From the NCBI GenBank assembly GCA_965233665.1, contig CBDDTG010000069.1, forward strand, positions 1-64,000: 64,000 nt of DNA, given 5' to 3'. This stretch comes from Bacterioplanes sp965233665 (GTDB lineage: Bacteria > Pseudomonadota > Gammaproteobacteria > Pseudomonadales > Oceanobacteraceae). The translations under genes were made by a program, and so were the position numbers. The first letter of the stretch is position 1. Each line of letters opens with the position of its first letter. Below the pieces are notes generated by a model. It made no database searches and was not told the DNA's origin. It saw nothing but the letters and a program-made list of their open reading frames with translations. Of this stretch, positions 1-7,938 are shown piece by piece.

Positions 1-2
1 GT

Positions 3-455
3 GGCTTTGCCGATGCTGCACAGCAACATAGCAGCAGTGCAGAGCAACAAGCACAAAACTCGGCCCAATCGCAAGCGAGTCAGCCCAGCAAGTCACGCGG
101 CGCAGGCCAAGGTGGAGCTGCGCAGGCGAGGTGGTCAAGGCAAAGCGGAAGTGACCCGTGCTGGCAATGAAGCCAACCGTGCCAAAACAGAAGCCAATAC
201 TGCGAAGGCTGGTCGCAGCAATCGCAACAATACGCCAACGATGCCTTGGGCCACTCAGATCAGGCCGCGGCTTATCGTGATGAAGCCCAAGGGTATGCAG
301 CTGCAGTCAATATGCCGGGAATGTATGGCAATGGAGGAAGGGTTCTTTCTGTGGCAGAGGATGAATCTTCTTACAAGTTCCTAAGTGTCTATACAAAAGA
401 AGAGATTGATCAAAAAACAAGATTATTTGAAGAAAGCTACTTTAAAGGAGTGTAG
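3..455 (+). pseudogene. Phage tail-fibre-like protein, 3' part, frameshifted
   Basis: No single frame is open across this stretch. Alanine-, glutamine- and serine-rich text of the kind seen in phage tail-fibre stalks jumps between frames. Frame 3 carries it first (ADAAQQHSSSAEQQAQNSAQ), then frame 1 near 100-230 (AGNEANRAKTEANTAKAG), then frame 3 again to the stop at 453-455 (SQQYANDALGHSDQAAAYRD, then VYTKEEIDQKT). The YTKxEIDxKT segment is common near the end of tail-fibre or neck domains. At least two indels would have to be corrected to restore one reading frame. The upstream part lies outside the window. It is either a decayed prophage gene or poor-quality sequence; the tail-fibre assignment rests on composition and the short motif only. 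Confidence 0.5.
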
Positions 456-456
456 T

Positions 457-981
457 ATGAAATACTTGAATTTAAGTGGTGAATATACTTTTTTGCCAGA
501 TTATGAATCGATCGGTGCATCGGCGAGCAAGAGTTTTAGCCATAAGGATGTATTAATATAGCGGTACCAGAAGGCAAAGTGGCTAAAATTTCAATATTAG
601 ATTTGACTAGGTTTAATTGCGATTTTTTAAGCCGAATACATAGCTATGCCAATATATTTAACGATTGGGAGCTCGGTTAGTTTGAGTGTTTCTGGCGTTG
701 ACGTTCTCAATACAAATGTTTTTTACACATACTCCCATGGCGCACCAAGCAGAAGTGACCATAGCTATCTTGATATGAAAAATGCTAGTTCTCTGGGGGT
801 TCCTTATGGCGATGGGAACTCAGTAGCTTACTATCTTCCAAAGGAAATTACTTGTTCGAGGTGATGAGTTGTTCTAAATGCCAGCGTTCATGTGAAGACT
901 GCATCCAGCTTTAAAAATTTAACTAGCAAGCCAAAATGTGGAATTGATTTGCGAATGAAAGTCGTTGAAGAAGATATTTAG
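457..981 (+). pseudogene. Frameshifted unknown gene following the tail-fibre relic
   Basis: An ATG at 457, just after an AAAGGAG ribosome binding site inside the end of the previous gene, opens a frame that stops at 559-561 (MKYLNLSGEYTFLPDYESIG...). Protein-like text continues in another frame (AVPEGKVAKISILDLTRFN), moves to the first frame again at about 646-861 (SVSLSVSGVDVLNTNVFYTY), is interrupted by two adjacent TGA codons at 862-867, and resumes in the same frame to the TAG at 979-981 (NASVHVKTASSFKNLTSKPK). Together this suggests a beta-rich protein of about 170 residues with several indels. I do not recognise the family. Its place after a tail-fibre-like gene suggests a phage tail-associated or passenger gene. 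Confidence 0.4.
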
Positions 982-1423
982 AGGAAATATATTGTAGTAG
1001 AATCCGTAATTTTCGGTGTTTTGATGTCATTTTTGGATTTGTTATGGCTGTTATTTTCGTTATCTAAAACCCAACTATGATGTATCAGTGGTTTTTGACA
1101 GTATTTTGGCTGTTTCAGGATGGCCTGATTTCTAATAGGTATTGATTGATCCGTTTGAACTACGTACTGCCTGTGGATGATTTAAGAGCAGACTCTGAAC
1201 CCAGCTGACGGATGGCATGTTTGTTATAGGAGGTAGACTTAAGGCTACGACATTGCCGGTATCTCAGTCGAATCTAAGGTAATATTTGTCTATTTGGAAA
1301 TCTAAGTATGTCATAAATACAATGACAAGAGTCTTGGTAGCTCTAGTTTTCGAACTAAGGGCTAATATCTAAGCTTTCAATAGCTGCTGTACTGGCTGAA
1401 CTTATGAATACTACTGGTGAGAC
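982..1423. other. Non-coding or fully decayed stretch
   Basis: No supported gene is visible in these roughly 440 bases. Every frame is broken by closely spaced stops and the base composition is AT-richer than the core block to the right. It may be the eroded continuation of the phage-like region on its left, but no recognisable protein text remains. Confidence 0.4.
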
Positions 1424-1661
1424 ATGAAAAACAATAACAACACTCCCAACCCAGCCACCAGCTCCTTCGAGCGGGTGTTCTACCGCTATATCGCTTGGTT
1501 TCCAATCCTGGTGTTGCCAGCGCTGGTATGGGAGATGATGACTAGCGGTCAGCAGGGGGTCCGGGCTGATCGTAGCGATAATGCACGCTGTATTGGTATT
1601 TCGCTTTGTGCAGGTGGTGGATGTGGCCAGCTGGTTTGGCAAAAAACCAAACAAAGAATAG
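1424..1661 (+). pseudogene. Small two-helix membrane protein, frameshifted in a G run
   Basis: The ATG at 1424 starts a small protein whose first half contains a membrane helix (YIAWFPILVLPALVWEMMTS). In the frame as written the text turns non-hydrophobic after a run of five Gs at 1555-1559. Reading with one G fewer restores a second hydrophobic helix (GLIVAIMHAVLVFRFVQVV) and a basic tail ending KKPNKE at the TAG in 1659-1661, giving about 78 residues with two membrane segments. This is directly followed by a strong terminator. The single-base difference sits in a homopolymer, so a sequencing error is as likely as a mutation. The family is unknown to me. Confidence 0.5.
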
Positions 1662-1666
1662 ATTTG

Positions 1667-1694
1667 AGCGGGGGCTAAGTGCCCCCGCTTTTTT
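1667..1694 (+). terminator. Rho-independent terminator
   Basis: A nine-base-pair GC-rich stem (AGCGGGGGC paired with GCCCCCGCT) with a five-base loop is followed by a run of Ts. It closes the transcript of the small membrane-protein gene and separates it from the convergent argH gene. Confidence 0.85.
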
Positions 1695-1750
1695 ATGCCT
1701 GCGTCAGTGCCTGTTCGATGGTTGGTGCAAGCACAGCGCTAGCCTGGCTA

Positions 1751-3142
1751 TTAACGCTCAGCCAACGCTGCTTTCGCCCGGCCTGCTGCCGCACGCACTT
1801 GGTTCGGTGCGGTACCACCAATATGGTCGCGGGCAGCGACCGAGCCTTCCAGCGTTAATACCTCAAACACATCGTCGGTGATTTGCTCAGAGAACTGCTG
1901 CAGTTCTTGCAGTGTCATATCGCTTAAGTCTTTACCGCTTTCAATGCCATAGGCCACGGCCTTACCGACAATTTCATGGGCGTCGCGGAAGGGAATGCCT
2001 TTGCGCACAACGTAGTCGGCCAAATCGGTAGCGGTAGAAAAACCGCGCTTGGCCGCTTCATACATGCTGTCTTTTTTCGCCTGCAGGTGCGGCGCCATAT
2101 CGGCAAACGCTCGCAGGCTGTCGCGCAGGGTATCGACGGTGTCGAACAGCGGCTCTTTGTCTTCTTGGTTGTCTTTGTTATAGGCCAGTGGCTGCGACTT
2201 CATCAGGGTTAACAATGAAATCATATGGCCATAGACGCGGCCGGTTTTACCGCGCACCAGCTCGGGTACGTCTGGGTTTTTCTTTTGCGGCATAATGGAT
2301 GAGCCGGTGCAAAAGCGATCCGGCAAGTCAATAAACTGGAACTGCGCCGACGCCCACAACACCAACTCTTCGGAGAAGCGCGACATATGCATCATGATCA
2401 GGGCCGCCACGCTGGTAAATTCAATGGCAAAATCACGGTCGGAGACGGAATCCAAGCTGTTTTCCGTCGGGCGCTCAAAGCCTAAAAGCTCGGCGGTGTA
2501 ATGGCGATCGATTGGGTAAGTGGTGCCGGCCAGCGCTGCTGCGCCGAGTGGCAAAATATTGATGCGCTTGCGGCAGTCCATCAGGCGGCTGTAGTCGCGC
2601 TGCAGCATTTCGTTCCAGGCCAGTAGATGATGGCCAAAAGTCACCGGCTGTGCGGTTTGCAAATGGGTAAAGCCCGGCATAATGGTGTCGGCTTCTTGCT
2701 CGGCCAAGTCAATCAGGCCTTGCTGCAAACGTGTTAGCTCGGACGCGATTACATCAATTTCATCACGCAGGTAGAGGCGAATGTCGGTGGCGACCTGATC
2801 GTTGCGCGAGCGGCCGGTGTGCAGCTTTTTGCCGGTGATGCCGATTTTTTGCGTTAGCGCTGCTTCGATGTTCATGTGCACATCTTCCAGCTCGACGGAC
2901 CAGTTAAAGTCGCCGCGCTCAATTTCAATGCGCACTTCTTCCAGGCCGCGAATAATGTCGTCGCGTTCTGTTGCACTTAATACGCCGACTTTGCACAGCA
3001 TCTTGGCGTGGGCAATGGAGCCTTGAATGTCTTGGCGGTACATGCGCTGATCAAAGCTGACGGAAGCGGTGTAGCGAGCGACAAACGCGTCGGTCGGTTC
3101 GGAAAAACGGCCACCCCAGGAGGCATTGGTCTGATCAGTCAT
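1751..3142 (-). CDS. argH: Argininosuccinate lyase
   Basis: This gene encodes the last enzyme of arginine biosynthesis, which splits argininosuccinate into arginine and fumarate in the cytoplasm. The 463-residue length is normal for the family. Visible signatures include TGRSRNDQVATD in the N-terminal third, the HLQTAQP region, and the fumarase/aspartase-superfamily signature GSSIMPQKKNPD around residue 280, which carries the mobile catalytic serine loop. The protein starts MTDQTNASWGGRFSEPTDAF, typical of ArgH. It is convergent with the small gene on its right-hand neighbour's far side and divergent from the algZR pair, the same order as in Pseudomonas. No defects were seen. Confidence 0.97.
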   Translation of the reverse strand: MTDQTNASWGGRFSEPTDAFVARYTASVSFDQRMYRQDIQGSIAHAKMLCKVGVLSATERDDIIRGLEEVRIEIERGDFNWSVELEDVHMNIEAALTQKIGITGKKLHTGRSRNDQVATDIRLYLRDEIDVIASELTRLQQGLIDLAEQEADTIMPGFTHLQTAQPVTFGHHLLAWNEMLQRDYSRLMDCRKRINILPLGAAALAGTTYPIDRHYTAELLGFERPTENSLDSVSDRDFAIEFTSVAALIMMHMSRFSEELVLWASAQFQFIDLPDRFCTGSSIMPQKKNPDVPELVRGKTGRVYGHMISLLTLMKSQPLAYNKDNQEDKEPLFDTVDTLRDSLRAFADMAPHLQAKKDSMYEAAKRGFSTATDLADYVVRKGIPFRDAHEIVGKAVAYGIESGKDLSDMTLQELQQFSEQITDDVFEVLTLEGSVAARDHIGGTAPNQVRAAAGRAKAALAER

Positions 3143-3161
3143 GGCGCACCTTTTTAATAAT

Positions 3162-3200
3162 GTCAGTTAATAACGTCGGTTAATAATGTCGGTTAATGGC
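3162..3200. repeat. Three tandem 13-bp repeats upstream of argH
   Basis: Three consecutive 13-base units of the form GTC(A/G)GTTAAT(A/G)(A/G)(C/T) run from 3162, with partial copies on both sides. They lie within 20-60 bases of the argH start codon, so they overlap its likely leader or promoter. Confidence 0.7.
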
Positions 3201-3256
3201 GTCGGCATTCAATTGCGGTGGCTGAGTATAGCGGCAGACAGGTAGGCGACCCAATA

Positions 3257-3319
3257 GCGCTGTTGGCTCTCTTGGTAGCGCTGACGGCTCTCTTAGTCGC
3301 GCTGACGGCTCTGCAAATT
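3257..3319. repeat. Three tandem 21-bp repeats between argH and algZ
   Basis: Three 21-base units beginning GCGCTG(T/A)(T/C)GGCTCT are arranged head to tail; the third diverges in its second half. They fill the middle of the divergent argH–algZ intergenic region. A minus-strand frame through them is open but looks like a by-product of the repeat, not a gene. Confidence 0.7.
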
Positions 3320-3411
3320 GAGCGGCAAGCCGCCAAATTGGCGCCGGCGGCCTTGCGAGGCAGGCTATCTGTGGCGAGACTGAAAGCCATCGTGATTGTG
3401 TGAGAGTTGCC

Positions 3412-4464
3412 GTGAAGCCATTGCTGACCGAGGATAACAGCCCCTCCAAGGCTGAGTTAGAAGCCTTCTTTTTGCCGGATTTGTGCAATACCCGGGCGGT
3501 GATTTTGCTATTAGGCGTGACTGAGGCGCTGGTGCTGGCATTAACCCTGGTCGAAACCGGGCTGGAGCACTTTTCGCTGCAGCGCTTTTCTCTGGTGTCA
3601 TTTTTTGCCCTGTGGGTGGCGCTGTTGTCTGTGGCTTGCTTGTGTCAGCTACGGCGTTTACTGGCGCGGCGCAGCGTTACTTTGGCCAGCATTGCTGCAC
3701 TGGTTACCACTCAGCTGGTGACTCTGGTGGTGAGCTTGGCAAGCGAGGCCCTGTGGCCACTGAATCAAGGGCCGGTGGATTGGCTCTGGGTATTGCGCAA
3801 CCAGTTCATTGCCGCGATTTTTGCCGCCATGGCGCTGCGCTACTTTTATGTGCAAAGCCAATGGCGTCAGCAGGCCCAGGCTGAACTGCGCTCACGCTTG
3901 GCGGTGCTGCAGGCCAATATTCGCCCGCACTTCTTTTTTAACACCCTCAACACAGTGGCCTCGCTGATTGTGGTCGACCCGGATAAAGCCGAGCAAATGC
4001 TGATCGACTTAGCACGCCTGTTTCGTGCGGTGCTGAAAGCGGATGACAAACTGGTGCCGCTCAGCACCGAGCTGCAGCTGGGCCGAGGCTATCTGGATAT
4101 CGAGCAAGTACGCTTAGGGGAGCGGTTGAAACTCTACTGGCCAGACCTGGATGAGCTGCCTGATATCGAAGTGCCGCAGCTGTTGCTGCAGCCACTGTTG
4201 GAAAATGCCGTCTACCATGGGGTACAGCCACGGCGTCAGGGCGGCGAAATTCGCGTGACTGTGCATAGCCGCACAGACAGCTGTCGCATCGTGATCGACA
4301 ATAGTTGCCCGGAAAAGCCAGTGGCCAGCAGTGGTAACCGTATGGCGCAAAACAACATTCGTGCACGCCTGCAAGCCGTGTACGGCAGTGAGGCGCACAT
4401 GCAGGCGGAACATCACGGCAGCCACTATCGCACCACCTTGATACTGCCGAGGAAGGACAAATGA
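3412..4464 (+). CDS. algZ: LytS/AlgZ-type sensor histidine kinase
   Basis: This membrane histidine kinase is the sensor partner of the response regulator that follows. The N-terminal ~130 residues contain about four hydrophobic segments. The phospho-acceptor histidine lies in RPHFFFNTLNTVASLI, the HisKA-like motif of the LytS/AlgZ (HPK8-type) kinases, and a divergent ATP-binding domain follows with the N-box LLLQPLLENAVYHG. In Pseudomonas, AlgZ/FimS acts with AlgR in alginate and type IV pilus control. I chose the GTG at 3412 because GAGAG precedes it at suitable spacing; an in-frame GTG at 3400 is also possible. The stop overlaps the algR start by four bases, so the two are translationally coupled. 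Confidence 0.85.
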   Translation: MKPLLTEDNSPSKAELEAFFLPDLCNTRAVILLLGVTEALVLALTLVETGLEHFSLQRFSLVSFFALWVALLSVACLCQLRRLLARRSVTLASIAALVTTQLVTLVVSLASEALWPLNQGPVDWLWVLRNQFIAAIFAAMALRYFYVQSQWRQQAQAELRSRLAVLQANIRPHFFFNTLNTVASLIVVDPDKAEQMLIDLARLFRAVLKADDKLVPLSTELQLGRGYLDIEQVRLGERLKLYWPDLDELPDIEVPQLLLQPLLENAVYHGVQPRRQGGEIRVTVHSRTDSCRIVIDNSCPEKPVASSGNRMAQNNIRARLQAVYGSEAHMQAEHHGSHYRTTLILPRKDK

Positions 4465-5192
4465 GTTATCGGGTCATGCTGGTAGACGACGAGCCTTTAG
4501 CGCGTGAGCGCCTCAAGCGTTTACTGATGGAACATGACAACTTTGATTGGGTGGCCGAGGCCGGCGATGGCGCCTCCACCGTCGAGTGGCTGCGCAGCAA
4601 CTCGGTGGATTTAGTGCTGCTGGATATTCAAATGCCTGAGCTGGATGGCTTGCAAACGGCGCAGCAGCTGCAGCAGTTACCCAACCCGCCGCTGGTGGTG
4701 TTTTGCACCGCTTATGAGGAGCACGCGCTGCAGGCGTTTTCGGTGCAGGCGCTGGACTATTTGCTCAAACCCGTCGGCAAAGAAAATTTATCGCGGGCGC
4801 TGCAGCGCGCGGCCCAGTGGCTGCAGCAAAAGCCAGAGGCCGCCGCCGTTGGCGGTGGCGCTCGCACGCACTTAAGTGCCCGCACTCATGCCGGGTTGCA
4901 GTTGATTCCGGTGGAAGAGGTGCTGTTTTTTAGTGCCGATCACAAGTACGTCAGTGTGTTTCATGAAGGCGGTGAAACCCTGATCGACGATTCCCTGCGG
5001 CAATTAGAAGACGAGTTTGGCGAGCGCTTTTTGCGCGTGCATCGCAGCACGTTGGTGGCGCGTTCCCGCATCGAGCGACTGGAGTCGCAGCCCGGCGGTG
5101 GCCATTGTGTGTTTTTGCGCGGCCATGACGGCGGCATTGCCGTGAGTCGTCGGCATGTGCCGGTGGTGCGCCGAGCCATGCGTGAGCTGTAA
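4461..5192 (+). CDS. algR: AlgR-type LytTR response regulator
   Basis: The 243-residue protein has an N-terminal receiver domain (VMLVDDEPLARERLKRLL; phospho-acceptor aspartate in LVLLDIQMPELDG near residue 54; conserved lysine in LDYLLKPVG) and a C-terminal LytTR DNA-binding domain (EEVLFFSADHKYVSVF, FLRVHRSTLVARSRI). This architecture and the gene's place between algZ and the hem genes match AlgR. It is expected to bind DNA and activate transcription of target genes; which genes cannot be read from this window. It overlaps algZ by ATGA. The cydAB genes follow after 275 bases. Confidence 0.9.
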   Translation: MSYRVMLVDDEPLARERLKRLLMEHDNFDWVAEAGDGASTVEWLRSNSVDLVLLDIQMPELDGLQTAQQLQQLPNPPLVVFCTAYEEHALQAFSVQALDYLLKPVGKENLSRALQRAAQWLQQKPEAAAVGGGARTHLSARTHAGLQLIPVEEVLFFSADHKYVSVFHEGGETLIDDSLRQLEDEFGERFLRVHRSTLVARSRIERLESQPGGGHCVFLRGHDGGIAVSRRHVPVVRRAMREL

Positions 5193-5467
5193 ATCACATT
5201 TGCCACATTTACTGCATCTGCAAAAATCTCGCCTAACTACCGTTTCAGGTAGCGCAACACAGTGTTATAGCTAGGTTGCGTGCTTTTACCGCAGCCCGCA
5301 CTAGGGCGGTTGTGATACCGTGCACGGGCTGTCTTGCCACTTCTCCACATTTCTATACAGGCTGCGACGACAGCAACTTTGGCATAATTTGCCCTGCACG
5401 GCAGAGAGCTGTGAATAACCCCTACGGGATTGTGGGTTATTCAGAACTTTCTCACTTTGGAGGCATT
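5193..5467 (+). promoter_or_regulatory. Leader/promoter region of cydAB with 9-bp inverted repeat
   Basis: This gap between algR and cydA probably holds the cydAB promoter. The clearest element is the inverted repeat GAATAACCC (5413-5421) and GGGTTATTC (5434-5442), with a 12-base spacer, ending about 17 bases before the GGAGG ribosome binding site at 5459-5463. It could form a hairpin in the mRNA leader or be a protein-binding palindrome. A CATAAT hexamer near 5382 could be a -10 box. No other gene-like text is convincing here. Confidence 0.45.
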
Positions 5468-6832
5468 ATGGAGACGCTTGATGCGTTAATGCTGGCTCGG
5501 GCGCAATTTGGCGCCAATATTACCTTCCACATTCTTTTTCCCACCATCACCATCGCCTTGGGCTGGGTGCTGTTGTTCTTTAAGTTAAAGTTCAACCGCA
5601 GCGGCGACGACCAATGGATGGCGGCGTATCAATTCTTTGTGAAAGTGTTTGCCCTGTGCTTCGCCTTGGGCGTGGTGTCAGGCATTACCATGTCGTTCCA
5701 ATTTGGCACCAACTGGCCCGGGTTTATGGAAACCGTGGGCAATATCGCCGGCCCCTTGCTGGCCTATGAAATTCTGACCGCGTTTTTTATGGAAGCGGTG
5801 TTTCTCGGCATCATGCTGTTTGGCGTTAATCGGGTATCGAACCGGGTGCACACCATCGCCACGCTGCTGGTGGCCGTGGGTACCACGCTGTCGGCCTTTT
5901 GGATTCTGGTACTCAACAGCTGGATGCACACGCCCGCCGGCTTTGAAATGCGCGATGGCGTCGCTCATGCCACCGACTGGTGGGCGATTATCTTTAACCC
6001 CTCTATGCCCTATCGTTTGGCGCATATGTTAATGGCCTCGGGCTTGACGGCGGCTTTCCTGATTGCTGGTTTGAGCGCCTATCGCTGGTTGCGCGGAGAC
6101 CGCTCGGGCGGTGTTAAAGCAGGTTTAAAAACCGGTGTTTTTCTCGCGGCTGGCCTGATCCCGCTGCAAATATTCATGGGCGATTTGCACGGCCTGAATA
6201 CGCTGGAGCATCAGCCGCAAAAAGTGGCGGCGATGGAGGGGTTATGGCAAACCGAGCAAGGGGCTGGGTTGCGTTTGTTTGCCATTCCCGATGCCGAGCA
6301 GCAAAGCAACCATTACGAAATCAAAATCCCCAACCTGGCCAGTTTGATTCTCACCCATGAGTGGGACGGCGAGCTGAAAGGCTTTGATGCCTTTGAGCAT
6401 CACCCGCCGATGGCACCGGTGTTCTTCTCGTTTCGCATTATGGTGGGCGTGGGGATGTTGATGCTGTTGGTGTCTTGGCTCGGCGCTTGGCAGCTAAAAC
6501 GCCAGGGCGAGCCGAAGCCTTGGCTGGCGAAAGTGTTGGTGGCCATGACGTTTGCCGGCTGGGTTGCCACCGTGGCGGGTTGGTACACCACGGAAATCGG
6601 CCGCCAGCCCTGGCTGGTGCAAGATGTGTTGCTAACCGCCGATGCCGCCTCCGATGTTGCCGCTGGCATGATCGCCACCACGCTGACGGGCTATTTACTG
6701 ATTTATGCCGTGCTGATCAGCGCCTTTATTGGCACCTTATTTTATCTGGCGCGCCGCGCTGGACGCTTGCCAGAGCCCAGTGCTCATGAGGCCAAACCAC
6801 TGGCCGGTGCCTTTCAACAGGAGGGTGTGTAA
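5468..6832 (+). CDS. cydA: Cytochrome bd-type quinol oxidase subunit I
   Basis: Subunit I of the terminal oxidase transfers electrons from quinol to oxygen in the inner membrane and carries the haem groups. The ATG at 5468 was chosen because GGAGG precedes it and the protein then begins METLDALMLARAQFG as in the family; an open frame extends upstream but does not look like protein. The 454-residue length implies the short Q-loop of the CIO/cyanide-insensitive type. Visible features are the haem-ligand histidine near residue 21 (ANITFHILFP), the glutamates of AYEILTAFFMEAVF, the histidine of RLAHMLMASG and the GRQPW motif. The stop codon overlaps the cydB start by one base (TAATG). Confidence 0.93.
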   Translation: METLDALMLARAQFGANITFHILFPTITIALGWVLLFFKLKFNRSGDDQWMAAYQFFVKVFALCFALGVVSGITMSFQFGTNWPGFMETVGNIAGPLLAYEILTAFFMEAVFLGIMLFGVNRVSNRVHTIATLLVAVGTTLSAFWILVLNSWMHTPAGFEMRDGVAHATDWWAIIFNPSMPYRLAHMLMASGLTAAFLIAGLSAYRWLRGDRSGGVKAGLKTGVFLAAGLIPLQIFMGDLHGLNTLEHQPQKVAAMEGLWQTEQGAGLRLFAIPDAEQQSNHYEIKIPNLASLILTHEWDGELKGFDAFEHHPPMAPVFFSFRIMVGVGMLMLLVSWLGAWQLKRQGEPKPWLAKVLVAMTFAGWVATVAGWYTTEIGRQPWLVQDVLLTADAASDVAAGMIATTLTGYLLIYAVLISAFIGTLFYLARRAGRLPEPSAHEAKPLAGAFQQEGV

Positions 6833-7842
6833 TGGACACTCTCGCAACAGAAGGTCACTGGCTGGCCGTCGCTTTTGCCGCCTTAATGGGGCTGTCGATT
6901 CTGCTGTACGTCATTCTCGATGGCTATGACCTGGGTGTCGGCATGCTGATGGCAGGGGCTGACGAAGCGCAAAAAGATCGCATGATTGCCTCCATCGGGC
7001 CGTTTTGGGATGCCAACGAAACCTGGCTGGTGCTCAGTGTCGGCTTATTGTTGGTGGCTTTTCCCGCTGCCCACGGGGTGATCTTATCTGAGCTGTATTT
7101 GCCCGCTACCTTGATGCTGATGGCGTTGATCTTGCGCGGGGTATCCTTTGATTTTCGCGCTAAAGCGCGGGCGCAGCATAAGCAGCGTTGGGATAAAACC
7201 TTCTTCGTCGGCTCGTTGCTGGCGGCGCTGACCCAAGGCTATATGCTCGGTCTTTATATCATGGGCTTTGAAGACTCCACTTCAGCCACTGTGTTTGCCG
7301 TGCTGGTGGCCATCTCCCTGGCGGCGGGCTACTGCCTGATGGGGGCCACTTGGCTGGTGATGAAAACCGAAGGTGAGTTGCAGCGCCGAGCGGTGCGTTG
7401 GGCGCGTTTAAGTTTATGGCTGACGGCCTTGGGCATCGCAAGCATTTCGTTGGTGACGCCGCTGGTGAATGAGCGCATCTTTGCCAAATGGTTCAGCATG
7501 CCGGAGATCATCTTATTGGCACCGATTCCGCTGCTCACGGGGTTGCTGGCGTTGGCCCTCGACCGCCTGCTGGCGGGCATGCCGTATCGCCATGATCGCT
7601 TTTATCGCTGGCCGTTTTGGTTGGCTGCTGCCATGTTCGCTTTGTGCTTTCAGGGCCTGGCCTACAGCTTTTACCCCTACGTGGTGCCGGAGCAGATGAC
7701 CATATACGGTGCTGCGGCGAGCCCGGAATCTCTGTGGATTATCTTTGTTGGCGCGTTGTTGGTGTTGCCGTGCATCATTGGCTACACCATTTTTGCCTAC
7801 CGCGTGTTTAGCGGTAAGGCGCAGGAGCTGAACTACTACTGA
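6832..7842 (+). CDS. cydB: Cytochrome bd-type quinol oxidase subunit II
   Basis: This is the partner subunit of CydA, a haem-free integral membrane protein of 336 residues with about eight or nine hydrophobic segments. Family hallmarks include LYVILDGYDLGVGML near the N-terminus and IGPFWDANETWLVLSVG, followed by FDFRAKA. It is coupled to cydA by a one-base overlap. I see no small CydX-like frame after it, which fits the CIO type. The presence of the pair between algR and hemC is unusual compared with the Pseudomonas order, where those genes are adjacent. Confidence 0.93.
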   Translation: MDTLATEGHWLAVAFAALMGLSILLYVILDGYDLGVGMLMAGADEAQKDRMIASIGPFWDANETWLVLSVGLLLVAFPAAHGVILSELYLPATLMLMALILRGVSFDFRAKARAQHKQRWDKTFFVGSLLAALTQGYMLGLYIMGFEDSTSATVFAVLVAISLAAGYCLMGATWLVMKTEGELQRRAVRWARLSLWLTALGIASISLVTPLVNERIFAKWFSMPEIILLAPIPLLTGLLALALDRLLAGMPYRHDRFYRWPFWLAAAMFALCFQGLAYSFYPYVVPEQMTIYGAAASPESLWIIFVGALLVLPCIIGYTIFAYRVFSGKAQELNYY

Positions 7843-7866
7843 CTGCCGTCATTTCGGTTGCGGCGG

Positions 7867-7919
7867 TGGCGCTGGTATGATCAGCGCCAATAGGCTGGTA
7901 GCGCTGTCGCTGCCAGCGC
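7867..7919. promoter_or_regulatory. Two tandem hairpins in the cydB–hemC spacer
   Basis: A perfect eight-base stem (TGGCGCTG at 7867-7874 with CAGCGCCA at 7882-7889) is followed by a second, shorter stem (GCGCTG at 7901-7906 with CAGCGC at 7914-7919). Neither is followed by a T run, so this is not a classical terminator. The pair could act as an mRNA processing or stability element separating cydAB from the hem genes. Confidence 0.45.
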
Positions 7920-7938
7920 CGCAAGCTTAAGGATTGTT

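Noticed and set aside
3180..3488. Minus-strand frame through the 21-bp repeats
   Set aside because: Its repeated REPxALP text simply reflects the tandem repeats, and it overlaps the start of algZ.
5276..5467. N-terminal extension of the cydA reading frame
   Set aside because: The extra 64 codons do not resemble the family, and the start at 5468 has GGAGG in place and the usual METLDALMLARAQFG beginning.
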